Shown piece after piece: positions 47,170 through 59,497 of a stretch of 64,000 nucleotides of DNA. The notes beneath the pieces were generated by a model. The model made no database searches. It saw nothing but the letters and a program-made list of their open reading frames with translations, and was not told where the DNA came from. The translations under genes and the position numbers were made by a program. Every line of letters begins with the position of its first letter. Position 1 is the stretch's first letter. This DNA is from Paragonimus westermani (taxonomy: Eukaryota > Platyhelminthes > Trematoda > Plagiorchiida > Troglotrematidae): contig QNGE01003805.1 in assembly GCA_008508345.1 (NCBI GenBank), forward strand, positions 1 through 64,000, written 5' to 3'.

Positions 47170-47324
47170 AGGCCACTAAGTCCAGAGAAATGTCAAGTTT
47201 ACGAGCAATTGTTTTGAACACACAGGGTCGGCTTCATTAGATTGATTGCGACCGCCCCAGCGAACCGCGAGAATCTTGGATTGCAGTGACGTAATAGAAT
47301 TCTGAATATACAAACTGGGTCGGT

Positions 47325-47520
47325 AACGTGACCAGTGGTCAGGATGTGTCTTGCGACTGTAGACTCGGGTTTCTTGCGTGGTTCGACGACATTGTCGTTC
47401 TTCTGAAATATAGAGTTGTGAACTCATCTAGGCAAATGTTCCTCCACTCTAGGGATCAGGCACCTCTCGGTTCTGCCTATGTAACTTCCTTTGCAGTTAC
47501 GTGTAAACTGGTAGACAGAA
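47325..47520 (-). pseudogene. GIY-YIG endonuclease remnant of PLE copy A
   Basis: The minus-strand frame reads YQFTRNCKGSYIGRTERCL then PRVEEHLP, the signature of the C-terminal endonuclease of Penelope-type elements (Cys-x-Cys region, YIGRT, Arg, Glu-His). A stop follows EHLPR, and downstream sequence continues in frame as VEPRKKPE and ILTTGH. Confidence 0.8.
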
Positions 47521-47846
47521 TGTGAGTTGTCTGGCTGATCTCTTTTGACTGAAAGGACAGACAGTTTTTAGATTTAAGCCAATACACAGAGTGAGTAGTG
47601 TATTTACCAGTGCGCGTTTTTGATGGGCCGGTGTAAACTACTAAAGTTCAGGTGTTGACCGGACCATGTGGTTTCCCTATGGATAGCTCTTTTAATAGAA
47701 CCGTCTCCCCGGCGATTTATGAGTGTCTAGAAACGGCAAAATATCATCAGCCCCAAATTCACAGTTTACATTTAGGTTGAGATGACAACTGTTTAACCGT
47801 CGCACTAGATTATCTAGTCTGTTTGGACCGACTGAATACTGTGTCA

Positions 47847-48182
47847 TCAGCGTGGTGTTTGTAGCATGACAGACTTGCTGTGACTGCCCCTAACTCCTGC
47901 TAAATCTTTAACACAAAAGTCTGCTAGGGTGGGACCTAGTGGACTTCTCGTGGCTACTGCATCTACTTGACGATAGCACCGAGTGAGAAAACGGAAGCCG
48001 ATGTTTTCTGTACATAACACTAAAGTTTCTCTCAGAATATCACTAGGTAGGTGTATTGCAGTGTGGCTAATCTTTCCGCGCTCATAAATATAACCGAACG
48101 TCTCGTGTACCGGGACATTAGTGAACAGTGACTGAACATCTATGGAGCACATCAACTCAACATCCAAGTTGCTTTTTCCCAC
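47847..48182 (-). pseudogene. Reverse transcriptase fragment of PLE copy A
   Basis: One hundred and eleven open codons with RT motif A (SIDVQSLFTNVPV, Asp present) and motif B (SPLGPTLADF, here preceded by ATR in place of the usual AMG). A frameshift just below moves the catalytic HADDT to another frame. No intact enzyme is possible. Confidence 0.82.
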
Positions 48183-48430
48183 TCACTAATCAACTCAAAA
48201 GAATCTTTAATATAATAGACCTAAACCTTTTGTTTCAATGGCCTTCGGATGATGACTAACCAGCCTGCCAGTTTATGCTATGGAGAACTAGTCATCGCCA
48301 GAATAGACCTAAGCGGCATTCCAAACTTGTGTAGAGTTGAGGTGTCGATGTTCCACACGATTTAACAGACTTGTACGTCATATCGTCAGTTATGCGTAAT
48401 TGTGAAATAGCTCGATGGTACCTGTAAAGG

Positions 48431-49090
48431 AATTGGATTGTACGACAGCATCGATACGAAGTCAACCATTGATTCTCAGAAGTCTACGGCATATCAGTGT
48501 CGAAAACACGAACAGACTTGTATGTCAGCGCGGGGACCAATCAGCACGGCACGCTGCTCCAGCATCGGATTTTGTTATATCGAGCACCGGAGTAAAACAA
48601 GTTGTTTAAGTGCGTCACGCGTCGAAACAAACGAGCTTCAAGCGGAGTCGAGCCGACCAATGAGAAAGAGAGAGCGTCAACACCAATTGTAATTCTTCAT
48701 TTTACCGATGCGTCTAGTCTATAAAATAACCAATAAAAATTCAATAAACCTAGATTTGCTTTGTGCCACGAAGACTGACTTTTGCTTTCGTTTCGGAAGG
48801 TAGTGGTTTTCAACATTACCCTCCTAAGCGACCTTCTATTTTGGCGATGTTGTCCATTGTACCTATTTTCTGAAACCTCGTTTCGTCCTGTTATACTGAC
48901 AGCATCTTTTGCACATACGTGTCCCAGTCTCTGTCAATTAGATTGCTTCTGATCCCGATTCTTCCTGATTTTACTGAATCACCGGAATTCTGGAATTTTG
49001 CATGCCAAATTAAGCTGAAATTGTAAAATATCCGCACCAAATTTAGTATGAATGAAGTTGAACAGCTTGAGCGTCGTGTTTAACATGTTA
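48431..49090. other. Non-coding stretch above PLE copy A
   Basis: Two overlapping plus-strand frames at 48415-48692 are antisense to the expected upstream part of the element. AATAAA-like sequences occur near 48730-48745. No domain was recognised. Confidence 0.4.
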
Positions 49091-49244
49091 TTGATAAACA
49101 GATTGAGAATAACACAACGTTACGAGCAAGTTGTAATAGTGGATTTCGATTACAACACTCATGAGGAAGGCCACCCAATGTGGTTGAACAGTAGAGTATT
49201 ACAACTTGCTCATAAACTTGTGTTATTCACAATCTGCTTATCAA
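49091..49244. repeat. Imperfect inverted repeat, 48-bp arms, 58-bp spacer
   Basis: The left arm 49091-49138 (ttgataaacagattgagaat...) pairs with the right arm 49197-49244. I count 43 of 48 positions matching when one arm is reverse-complemented. A transcript would form a long hairpin. It lies between the two PLE copies and matches neither element nor the SINE family. It could be a small MITE or foldback element, or an inverted duplication. Confidence 0.85.
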
Positions 49245-52200
49245 AGCTGAACTCGCCTTGTAATGTAAATCTGTGGGTGGAATAGGCTTACGCTAAAAAG
49301 TTAAACCAAAATGAAATGAAACGTTTGACTGCACAGCCTCATTAAATTAGAGTGAATCAACTGTAAACCCTGTTGTGTTCGAGTATACATATAAGTTTAC
49401 GTGATTTCTTTGATTTCAAACAAGAGGACCTAATAAACCACCACGGTTTGAACAACCTGATTGTTGTCCAGTTGCAGTGAACACGTCCACTCAATCGGTA
49501 TTTCAACATGTGCCCTGAATATGGACTGCGATCCTCCGATCGGATTGCCAACCTACTGTACAGTACTTTACTTTCGTATGGTTCAACTTTCTGATCGTCA
49601 AAAAATATGAATGACTGCCAATAAGCCATGCGTTCAACGCGGGATCTGGTTTGTAAAATTAAACACATCACATCATCAGCACGCGCAAATGGAGATAACT
49701 CATGTATTATTGCACATTACTTATGGACGTTTTCCAGGAGATGCGTCGTGGACACGCAGTTTTTTAATACGTTTACCTTGATCCCTCGCAAATGATGGTC
49801 CAAGAGTGGGACTTGCAAAGGATGTCACAAAACTACCCACAACTAGAATCTCTTCTCAGTTTAGGCCTGTGCAAACCTGTGGGCACCCGCACATATGCAA
49901 CAGCCCATCCTCTCTGGCTGAACCTCCCGAACGTTAATTATTCACGCCTTTGTTCCATTGTGGTCGATTGCTCCCTGATCACTATTCATCAGCCTTTCAA
50001 CTTCAGCGACAGTTTTTCGTCTAGAATATGCTCGTGGATTTTGTGTAAACTTTCTGGTTTCCTCTTGTGTTAGACTGAATCTTGCTGTTAACGATTTTGA
50101 TAGCCTAATGAAGTTTTCGATGGCCAGTGTTGTGTCACGGCTACTTAAAGATTCAGATACGGACTGAACAGCAAAGAGTGGATAAAATTTTCGAACTCGT
50201 TCACCCACAATTAATCTGCTTCGCTTTGAATCCAAAAAACCGATACGAGAATTACAGTAAGTCATTTTCTACAAGCATTGTTGCATTCTACCAGGCAACA
50301 TTACAAACCGTGGGAACTTCTACCAACCAACCCTTACGATAGGAAACGAACGTCAGAATTCAAACATGTGGTTTTTGTAAGATATCTTTCACTGACTGAT
50401 TGTTCGCTAAATTCCACGGGGAAATGATAAAGCCCATCAAACGTAAAACGTCAAAAAGAGCGTAACGGAAAATACTCGGAAAACGACCGGAAAAAGTTCT
50501 TATTACCTCATACTTCCCAGGAAAATTTCAGTTCGTTTGAGCCCATCACAAAGAACACTAAAGGTACGAGATAGATGAAAATGCGACCAGCGGTAATACT
50601 AAATTACTTTTGTTTCTCAGATAGCAGTAAGTTTGGACATCTGTTCCTGCACCGTGATCACAGAAACTTAACAGGTCGCAGGAAGTTTCAGAAACTCACG
50701 AGTGTTTGATCTCTGGTGAAAGGGTTCAGAAAGTTGTCCAACAAGGCTAGCTACTGCATGAAAGTAAATATACTATATATAAGACCAACTATTGTTAGAA
50801 AGTAAATATACTATGCAAAATAACTTGGCATATGAAAGTGTAATATAGTAATGTAATATGCTGTGGCGTGAAATGCCAACAAAGAGTAAATCCACCCACA
50901 CTCTCAAAAACCTATAACGAACACACTTCGGCAGATAGATAAAAGCGGCCATGAATAAATGAGGACAGTTTCAATGTACTAGAGTGATTCAAGAAATCAA
51001 ACTATCTGGGTGCTACTCTTGGTTTCATAAATGCGTTTTCACATCACTTACTGGAACTCACGTCATTCCCAGAACAGAATCAGATACAGTGTCTCAAACT
51101 GGTGGCATGTGAACATTAAATGAGTTTTCCTGTAAGCTGGGCGTTTCGTTCTATGTGTAACTTCCATCAACCTATTTCGAGAGTAGTGATTTCGACCAGA
51201 CAAAAGCAGGTTATTTACTACTCCTTCCCTCTTCGTAAAACTACTAGTTATGGACTGTGTTTAACCTTATATTAGCTTTGCCATCTTACGTGAAGTGTGG
51301 GTTTACGGCATCAGGGAATTGAGTTCATACGGCAAATTTGAAAAAGACCACCATTCATACCATTCCGCGAGGACACACTAACCCACTATATTAAGTTAAG
51401 TAAAAATGCATTAACTTTAAGTCGGTATGTTAAACTGATGCTGTAATATAGCTGTCACTGATGAACACAGTTGAGGGAACGAATCATGGCAAAAGGTCTC
51501 CATTTCCGTGTGGTTTTCGAAACTAAGTTTCATGTGTTAACGACCCTGCTATCTGTCTAATAGATCACAGATAACAATCAAATCTTTGAGCTAATATTTT
51601 CTTCTGCTTCTGCACCCTTGTGGTTTTTATTTGTGGTTGCTTCAGGTGACAATTTGGACATCCTGGTTTTGTATAATTTGGCCAAATTAGACTGATTTAT
51701 TATATATACTTCCAACACTGTTGTACATTCTTCAAGAATGCATCCTTTAAATTAACGTGAAATAACTGTAGCGGAAACACTTCGTGAAAAATTATTTCGC
51801 GGAAACCAGAACCTACTCTGCGTAACACAGAAACTGGTTTCCAGAATGCATCCTATAGAATTGTAGACATTGTAAGGGTTAAGATGTGTCATGTTTAACT
51901 TCCGAAATAAGCTGCTATATTATGTTTACTATGTATTTTCAACACGTGGACCTTTGAAATGAATGAAGCTTGGTTATATTCATAAAAATTCAGGAACAAA
52001 ACGCAGTTGGAAGAAGCAACTATTGGCTCATCATATTCAGGTGCTGCTATAAAGCTTGGATGGCAGGATGCCTGTCTTCAACTAAACCTTGATTGTGTTA
52101 ATTTTTCTGGTGATGCGCAACGACCTAAGAATGTCGAACGACTAGGCTTCGAATGAAGCGGATCGAGAAAAATTAACCCGTATTAACAGTGCAGCCGTCT

Positions 52201-53159
52201 TACACACTGCCGATGGGTGTAGTCGCGTAGTTTACAGTTCACATCAGTTGAACCAAATGGAATGCCGGACGCAAGTTACCGTTAAATAAAAAGAATCGCT
52301 TTCTCTGTCAGCCTAAATAGTTTACATCAGTTCTACAGTTGTCGTAACTGAAGGTCAACTCACCATCCTTCGTTCAACCGGAAATGCTTACTGTTAATGT
52401 TCTGACATATCCTTATACCAACGTCGTTGACTGATCATTCTGTAGACGTCATGATTCCCCGAAACTTGCTACAACTTTTTCTTCATCAGTAATAGAAAAC
52501 CTTAACGTCCATTTGTCTTCAATTTTATTTGGAACTTAGTATATAATACATTATTCCCAAAATCAGCAAACTGGACCTGCTGTTCACAAAAGCTTCCAGT
52601 AACTTTCGCTTAAAACAGTTCTTTCTCTCTATGAAATGGAATGAAAACAATGAGAAGACAGCTCACGAATAGCGTCTCTTCAGTGTTTTATTCACATTTT
52701 CATTTGAGTTGTAAAGCGGGAGTGTAATTTCACATAAGTTTAGCAGAAATTCAAGTCACACTTTGAAAAACTTCACAAAACAGGAAAATAGTGCGAAATA
52801 AAATTCTATTTCCAATTTACTCAAAAACTTATTCATTCAGTATGCGCTCGACTATTTTCTGTCCGGTATTTGACAGCCCTAGGTTTTTTTTGTCGGGACT
52901 TGGGAAGTAGTGATCGGCTGAATTGTGCTAATGTCTGTCATACATTCAGTGTACAGTAATTAGGTAAATCAATCATGTAAACATGACAGTTCCTACAATT
53001 TCAACAAAACTCCATGAAACGGTTGCTTCACTTCCATGATTTAAAAAACATCTGGCGGGTGCAAGCATTTGATATTGATTCGTGAGCACCAAACTTAGGA
53101 TAACGGAGATCGTTTTTTTAGCCACCGGTGCGATGGATAGACATTCAGCGGAATGACAG
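49245..53159. other. Long stretch without a recognisable gene
   Basis: Minus-strand frames of 104 and 107 codons (49357-49671 and 49942-50265) have Arg/Ser-rich, protein-like composition but no start, splice or element motif. From 50343 to 53201 no frame of 60 codons exists on either strand. Short repeats at 50760-50814 are listed separately. Confidence 0.4.
50760..50814. repeat. 17-bp direct repeat, two copies 38 bp apart
   Basis: gaaagtaaatatactat occurs at 50760-50776 and 50798-50814, with a third degenerate relative (gaaagtgtaatatagta) near 50835. Likely a small local duplication. Confidence 0.75.
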
Positions 53160-53414
53160 TGGCCTCTAAGTTCAGGCCAGCGTCACGTTCACAAATATTT
53201 TTTATGCACATGAGGTCGACTTCAGTCGTGTGGTTGACAGTACCTTAGCGAACCACATTAACCTTCGAAAAAAGTGAAACAACGATATTCTGAATGCACA
53301 GGCTGAAACTTTGAGGTGACCAGTGGTCAAGATGTTTGGCAATTGCCAACACTTGTCGTTCGTTTGGTTCAACAACACTTCCGATCCCCGGTAACACGGA
53401 CTTTCTGCACCCAC

Positions 53415-53511
53415 TCAGGTAAGTATTTCTTCACTCTGGAGAACAACCTTCTTCCTGCTGCCTATGTAACCTTCGCCGCAGACACATACCAACTGATAAA
53501 CACAATGTACT
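53415..53511 (-). pseudogene. GIY-YIG endonuclease remnant of PLE copy B
   Basis: The minus-strand frame reads VYQLVCVCGEGYIGSRKK, matching copy A (SYIGRTERC) at the YIG core and Cys region. The frame shifts after RKK and the expected EHLP block is altered. Confidence 0.72.
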
Positions 53512-54196
53512 GATTGAAATTAAAAGTATTTTCCGTGTCCCTACAATTAAACATAGTTCGCTTGTCTTGAGTGATTTTTGAATCAAATTTATGAATCCTT
53601 ACTTAGTTTGACGTACGCCACAAACACTACTCAAAAGCAGCCTTGTGTAGACTTCCTCTCTTTTTACAATGATTACTCTTCGGCTAGAGATTTTTGTAAC
53701 CTCTGCTTTTCTGCTAGCTTTTTGGATAAATCAATAGTTTTTAGTGAAGAAGCCACCAAGTCTAATTCCTACGCGACATATTCTTGTGAACAGATTCTTC
53801 TTGCTGGTGTGAATAGTACACTCAGTAGAGAGCATTTGATAGAGACGCGTTACAGGTATTAGCCGGGTTGTGTGGGTTTTCTTTAGACAAATCTTTTAAC
53901 GGAGACACCTCGGCGACTTGTGAGTATGTCTGGAGACGGTTCCAAATTCACACAATACCCTTAGGCAGAGATAACTATTTGAGTCAGACAACAGGCCATC
54001 TATATTCTGACTGAAACAACTGAACATTGGTGCCATCCACGTAACGTTTATAGTAGGACGAAGTTGCTACGTCCTCGTCCAACTCTTGTTTAATCATTAT
54101 CATGAAAATGTGAGGTGAGACAAGCCCTGGCGGGTTTCTTATGACTGCCTATGCACTTCGAGATAGCAACGATCAAGAAACCGGAAGCTAACACTT

Positions 54197-54379
54197 TCAG
54201 TGCCCATCGGTGAATTCTCCATCAAAATGTGCGCCAGCAGGTGCAGAGTGATATGATCCGTTCCGAAGAACACAGATACAGTTACTCATCTTGTGTAGCG
54301 GGACATTTGTGAACAGGGGCCGAACGTCTACGAAAAACATCAACTTATTGACAGAATTGACGGTGCTTAAGTCACTCAC
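54197..54379 (-). pseudogene. Reverse transcriptase motif A fragment of PLE copy B
   Basis: Sixty open codons containing FFVDVRPLFTNVPLHKM, aligned with SIDVQSLFTNVPVHET of copy A. The frame ends before motif B, which cannot be read in any frame with confidence. Confidence 0.75.
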
Positions 54380-54719
54380 CGACTCGAACGGATCTTCAAC
54401 ATTATGTCCTAATTTTTTTGGTGGATTTAGGCCAATGACTTACCGGTGAGCCATTTTATGAACTGAGAAGTTTGTCATCACCAGAATAAACTTAAACGTC
54501 ATTCCAGTTTCTCATGTATTCAGGAGGTAGTGGAGTTGAAGCGTCGACGGTCCACACGGTTTATGAATTTTGTACAGCCTTCTATCGGTTGTACACAGCT
54601 GTAGGAAAAGTTGAAGATGTCTTATGCAGCCTTCTGTCCTAATGATATCGTCCACTGCCATTTTGGTGACGTTCCGTTCGGTTAACCAATACTGACAGAT
54701 TCCTCATATACGCATCCTT

Positions 54720-54950
54720 CTATACGGTAGCTTTTTCAATTAACTTATCCGCCCTCAGTATTACAAAACTTTTTAATTTAAATGTCCATGTTGATTGTGG
54801 TTGTTGCATTCCAATAACGCAAGGGCCGCTGATCGAGTTCATGATGAATCTGTATACTGCTCCAGTGAGTTTGGTGCTGACCAGCCTAAGTTGGCCAAAG
54901 ATCAGATGATCGGTCAATTGTATTCTCAAGCTGGGCTTCAACAAAAACAC
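54720..54950 (-). pseudogene. N-terminal region of PLE copy B
   Basis: Seventy-six codons ending FVILRADKLIEKATV. ADKG followed by a valine-rich stretch is the conserved block before the RT of Penelope-type proteins; here the Gly is replaced and three residues are inserted. The upstream part is not recognisable. Confidence 0.55.
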
Positions 54951-54960
54951 AATTGGGTTT

Positions 54961-57891
54961 ATGCCATAGTAATTTGTAACCCCGAGCCAACGCTCACACT
55001 TCTAACCGTAACGAATCCAGCTGCACTTGCAAACATTTCTGTCCGTCGAAAATGGTTCTTAAGCAGGCTACTTAATTGACATCTGCAAACGGATGCTGCG
55101 AGTCCCTTTCACATGGTCAATGCGTGTCTTATATAATTGTGTAAACACGATAGGAAAGCACAGTAATATTTTTACGGTAGACAAAAAACGGCAATTTGTT
55201 TGGTGTAAATTCATTAGCCGCTTATTCGTGAAGCTCCTACCGAGTGACTATCGAACCCACATCTTAATTTTTGAATAAAAACCATTCACGTTATTGCAAA
55301 TGTGGTGTTGGCGATATAGTACGAAAGACGTGCATTACTTACTCCTTGCACTCTGACTGTTTTGCATAAACATATATAATTTGCATGCAAAGAAATAACA
55401 GAGGTCATACACAGTCATTTGAAAAGAACGAAACGCATATTAAACTGGTTGAAACAACGGTAGCAGCCTGAAAGGTCACACCCGGAATGTAGAACACTCA
55501 GCGGATCATTGAAGTCCACAATCAAAAAACGTAAAACTGCTCTAACCGATTACAATTCCAACATGTTCCATTTGGAGAAAACCAAAAGCACCACATTTTA
55601 GTGACCAGTTCTGTTTGGATGTATTCAGTATAGGACGATACTACCTTGGGCTGTTCACCAAAGGTATTATAAAATGCCGCTTGACTACACATGTAAACCA
55701 GGTGTCTTCGATACTCCAATTATTATCGTCCAAATCAGTATATCGAGCTTTAGGTTAAATCTCAATTTGTCTTTGCTACTTCAGAAGAACGTACAAAGGT
55801 GTGGTAAGCTCGTAGACAAATCACCCATGATCGTATATTCTTTTTGAAGTTACATACCTTGGTATGGAAGTACAAGATGTTTTGTTTTCCATCTATTATT
55901 TGTTCAACATCTTGCTTCGGACGATGAGCAATCAACGACTTTTCTTGACTCTTGTCTGCAAAGTTGGTCTAGAAAGAATAAGCAGCAGCATTGCTGAGCT
56001 TTATTCAGGTTAGAAGCAACTGAATGACCCAAGTAACTCAACATTGTATGTACGCTGACAGATGAGTCGCGAAAAACCTGACTTAATTAACACAGTTTTA
56101 AATTTGGCCAAATTTCCTACACTTTTTTTTGAAGTAAATCTTGTACGAAACAACGTACCGGTCACACTGCATATTGATTATAGGTTATTATCCAGTCATT
56201 AGTACACCAAATTATTCTGTGATTAAAAATGCACTCACAGAGTCATGGTATTATGAAGCTCAGCACTCCCAATTTAACTGCGTTAAATAAAAACGACATT
56301 AAACGGCCAATAATTCTTAACATTCTCTGCCTCAAGCACAAGTCAGAAGACGTGTATGAATGAACTAAGCAAATAAGTTTGGTGAATCGTGACTGCTTGT
56401 TCAAATTTTCAGCAAGCGCATAGAAGTGTGCGTGTATGAACATGAACTTTAATGGGCTGTCCCACATCTTACTCAAACTCCAAGTGAATCTTTGGCAATG
56501 CACAGACTATGGCGAAATTGACTCATGTTCGACAGAAATTTAATGAATACCTGTCGACAGCAAGTCACTTGACCGCTTCACGTTCAACGCACCTAGGATG
56601 ACAGTTGGCGTTCTTATCTCCTCGTGCACAGCAGACAAGGGAAGGCTGAAGCGCTGTCCGGCAGTCGATGGTAACTTGAAGACCACGAAGACAATAATGA
56701 AACATCAGGCATGTTTGTTTGTCAGATGTTTACGTCTAAAACTGGACTTGACTTGTGGAAAGTAGGCACTGCGTGTGATATTTGCCATGAATTTATCGCT
56801 TTTGACATTCTATACTTAGAAGCACAAGTTTGAATTATGTACTACCAAACCAGTGTTTTTTATCCAACCCAATGGAACAACAAGAGCTATGATGTGGAAT
56901 AGTAAGATTTCAGTTTTATCTTAACATCCATTGGTTGAATAACAATTTAATTGCATGCAATATGCACATATGTGAACCCTTCTAAATGAACCGCAAGACT
57001 ACAGATTCAATATTGCTATTTTTGCCAAGACCGGAATCTAAATTCTGACTGCCTGTTTATTTGGTAATCTTGTTGATCTCAACCAAGATGTGATCAACGC
57101 TGTTTATTCAACGCCCAGCCACATTCGTTTGTAAACAGTGCTCAGATTTTTCGACCGTCTCTGAGGAAAATGCGATTACTGTTCTTCAACTTTAATCGAC
57201 GAACTAGTCGCTGCAGGAGTAGGCTTTACTGAACAGCTCCAGCAAAGTGACTTAGGTCTAGCGCATTTGTTCCGGAAGTTCTCATTTAAAAATTAGTTCA
57301 CATACGAAAGCCTCCACCACATTTACATCAACCGAATCCTCAGACATTTTCCACAAGTCGAACCGAGGCTAAGCAACCACGTTTGGTAGCCCAGATAATC
57401 ACAACACGTTAACGGCGTCTGATTGGCACTTCTGAGTGATCAGCTCTGAAATTACGGTAAGCATGAAGAATGGTCGGTGATGTACAGTCTGATCTCATGG
57501 TCGTCTGTCTTTCAATCAACCCACTGATATGGTGGAAATTGTTCATTTCATAAGTAGTTTACGGTGATTAGCACTGCAGTGATCTGAACTGCTGACTACT
57601 ATTAAGTGCCTAGACGGTCATTTCCATTAGGTGGGACGTGTCCATTGCCCTAATCAGGCTAAAGCAAGCAATGTATTGCACGATGCACACAAAAGCTAGC
57701 AACACTGATAAAAATGCTTCCGCTGTCCAATCCGCGTTGGTTGGAGCCGATAATTACCTTTGCTCAAGAATGGTAAGAATGAGTGTGTGAATGCCCGTTG
57801 AAAGTAAGAATGTGTCTAACATCATTTATCCCTTCCTCCGAATGGTCACGAGCATCTTTCATAATATCAGTCACACTGCTTTCCACTGAAC
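54961..57891. other. Non-coding stretch
   Basis: Frames of 60-94 codons at 54795-55719 and 56243-56503 lack context. No frame of 60 codons occurs between 56504 and 58634. Nothing identified until the TATA motif at 57892. Confidence 0.4.
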
Positions 57892-57897
57892 TATAAA
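57892..57897 (+). promoter_or_regulatory. TATA box candidate
   Basis: TATAAA within GAACTATAAAATAAC, 60 nt upstream of an ATG in a near-ideal context. Initiation about 30 nt downstream would leave a leader of about 30 nt. Confidence 0.35.
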
Positions 57898-57951
57898 ATA
57901 ACTATTCCATCAGCTTCTACTCGACGTTCTGATCACTACCGTTATCAAAAC

Positions 57952-57962
57952 ATGGCGTGCCC
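57952..57962 (+). CDS. Possible first coding exon of 11 nt (MAC + 2 bases)
   Basis: TCAAAACATGGCG has A at -3 and G at +4 relative to the ATG. Three codons and two bases later comes the donor CCC|GTAAGT at 57963. Together with the TATAAA 60 nt upstream this forms a compact gene-start signature. A downstream exon must supply one base. The segment at 59395 does so and keeps a frame open, but with an intron of 1.4 kb and an unrecognised product the link is only a suggestion. Confidence 0.3.
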
Positions 57963-59394
57963 GTAAGTTAATTTATCACGTTCCTATATTTCACTATCTA
58001 AGAAATGAGAAGTGACGGCGTTCATATCTCGTTATGTTGCTTCATCTAAGAAACATTAAACGCCACAATATACACAATCTCTAGGAAATCACATTCAAGG
58101 ACTGCATCATGCGCATTAGCGCAAAACTGAAATGCTCAGATTTTGACAGTTGCATGACACGATATTTTACTAACAAGACTGCAGTCGACTATGACTGCGC
58201 TTTAAAACTCAAGTTATGCCCATAACGCTCACGAAAACGGATTCGTCCGAGCATACTAAAGTTGCCTAGTTAGATTCCCCTTCGTGAGCTATCTAAGCTT
58301 TCTCAGCTTAGATTTAGTTTAGTAGGCAAGAGGTTACTTTTGAGTACGCATCTAGTACTCGCTCCGTTAATCCAGTCGCCGGTTACTCCGCCCGAGAATA
58401 CTAACAAAAGAGATGAAGGCCAAGCTTGCACGAGAGGGATGTTGGTCACGTCATACGGCATGAGTAACATTTATCTCGTTTTACCACATCAAGACAAGTA
58501 AGCTTGTTTGCATCTTGTCATTGATATGGACTGATGAACCAACTATTACTAAATTTGAAAGTGTGCGGTTCCAGCTTACATTTTTCCTGTAAAGTGGGAA
58601 ATCTTTCTCATGCTATTATATCCCCCTCGTTACTCTAAGCCGTTCCCCATTTCGATTCAGTGCTTTGACAAATTAATACGGCGGGATGCTGATGAGAGAC
58701 TGTAGTACGTTTGGACGCAAATTCCTCTGCACTCGGTTCAATGCAAACCTGACCACCGAACGGTCTGTGGAGTTTTCTTTGGAGTTGCGATTGGGCATGC
58801 AGAATTACCACAATCCTCAAACAGACAGTCACGTTCTGGTAACATTTGAAAAGTGAATTTAAGCACCATCACGCACAAAAATTAGTCTGTTAGAAGGCTG
58901 ACGAAATCAATGTCAGCATGAAAAGTTTCGAGATCTGGACGTGAACCAACCTCTTGAGAATGAGAAAAATAATCCACTCATTTTGAACGTCTCGATATCG
59001 TAATAGGATTGGTGAACGTCCGCCGTTAGCAAATGGACTGTAGCGCATGTTTTACCTCGGAAAATCGCAACGGTATTGCTTCTGTGTCTCAGGCCAGTAA
59101 AACCGAACCTTTCCGCATCGACGTGCATCAGTTCTTCTTGAGCGATGCTATGCAAGTTGTTTATTAAACCAACCAGTTCGATTAATTTTTGTACCTTTCT
59201 CTGTTTGTTTACACTTTGTTCATACCATGTTTTGTTCATCGTTCGTTTACTGCGGTTGTGCAAATATTACGTTTCACGGTTTGTTCAAGCTCTGATCCGA
59301 TTCTAGTTTTCCTATTAACTACTCGTGATATTCGTCACTTATTCTGATCCGAAAAGCGTTTGTCACCTTGTCCACTTATTTTCACATTTTCAAG
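57963..59394. other. Possible intron
   Basis: Begins GTAAGT and ends TTATTTTCACATTTTCAAG. Minus-strand frames at 58635-58832 and 58913-59263 (116 codons) lie within it without start or splice support. Confidence 0.25.
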
Positions 59395-59497
59395 CGATGC
59401 GTCACACGTACCCTGGGCTTCTGGGGTTGCTATCCGGAACCTTGCCATGCTCAGGCTTATCTGGCAGGACAGCAACATTGTCTTTTTCCAAGCGTAA
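59395..59497 (+). CDS. Possible terminal exon with overlapping poly(A) signal
   Basis: A strong pyrimidine-rich acceptor (CACTTATTTTCACATTTTCAAG, ending 59394) leads to one base and 33 open codons, ending GCG TAA at 59495-59497. Joined to the exon at 57952 this reads MACP then DASHVPWASGVAIRNLAML, a 37-residue product. The other two frames are also open here; one is Cys-rich (GFWGCYPEPCHAQAYLAG), so the frame choice depends wholly on the proposed first exon. AATAAA overlaps the stop. Family unknown. Confidence 0.22.

Larger units (their letters stand above)
47170..48430 (-). mobile_element. Penelope-like element, copy A (dead)
   Basis: On the minus strand, domains run in the Penelope order in several frames. 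KSCGTSTPQLY, at the site of the usual PKxHKPG/PLRPI block, is near 48340. GMPLRSILAMTSSP with KLAGWL follows, then SIDVQSLFTNVPVHET (RT motif A) near 48110, YRQVDAVATRSPLGPTLADF (motif B) near 47940 and HADDT (catalytic box) near 47860. ILPFLDT is near 47740, then the GIY-YIG endonuclease SYIGRTERCL...EHLP at about 47440-47500, and a C-terminal block ending CSKQLLVNLTFLW at 47176. Frameshifts and stops break it. The 5' part seen in copy B (RADK) is missing or too decayed. Confidence 0.85.
53160..54960 (-). mobile_element. Penelope-like element, copy B (dead)
   Basis: Minus-strand remnant, longer at its 5' side than copy A. It shows FVILRADK (conserved ADKG block) near 54750, KPCGPSTLQLHYL (position of the PKxHKPG block) near 54570, VDVRPLFTNVPLHKM (RT motif A) near 54320, a decayed core, a downstream region with ECTIHTSKKNL near 53820, the endonuclease CVCGEGYIGSRKK near 53470, and the same ACCAGTGGTCA block as copy A near 53320. 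Many stops and frameshifts. The two copies share domain order and local sequence but are clearly diverged, so they are separate old insertions or an old duplication. Confidence 0.8.

Noticed and set aside
47328..47525. Plus-strand frame at 47328 and its counterpart at 53316 as related genes (both begin TSGQDV)
   Set aside because: Their similarity is the antisense shadow of the shared PLE endonuclease region.
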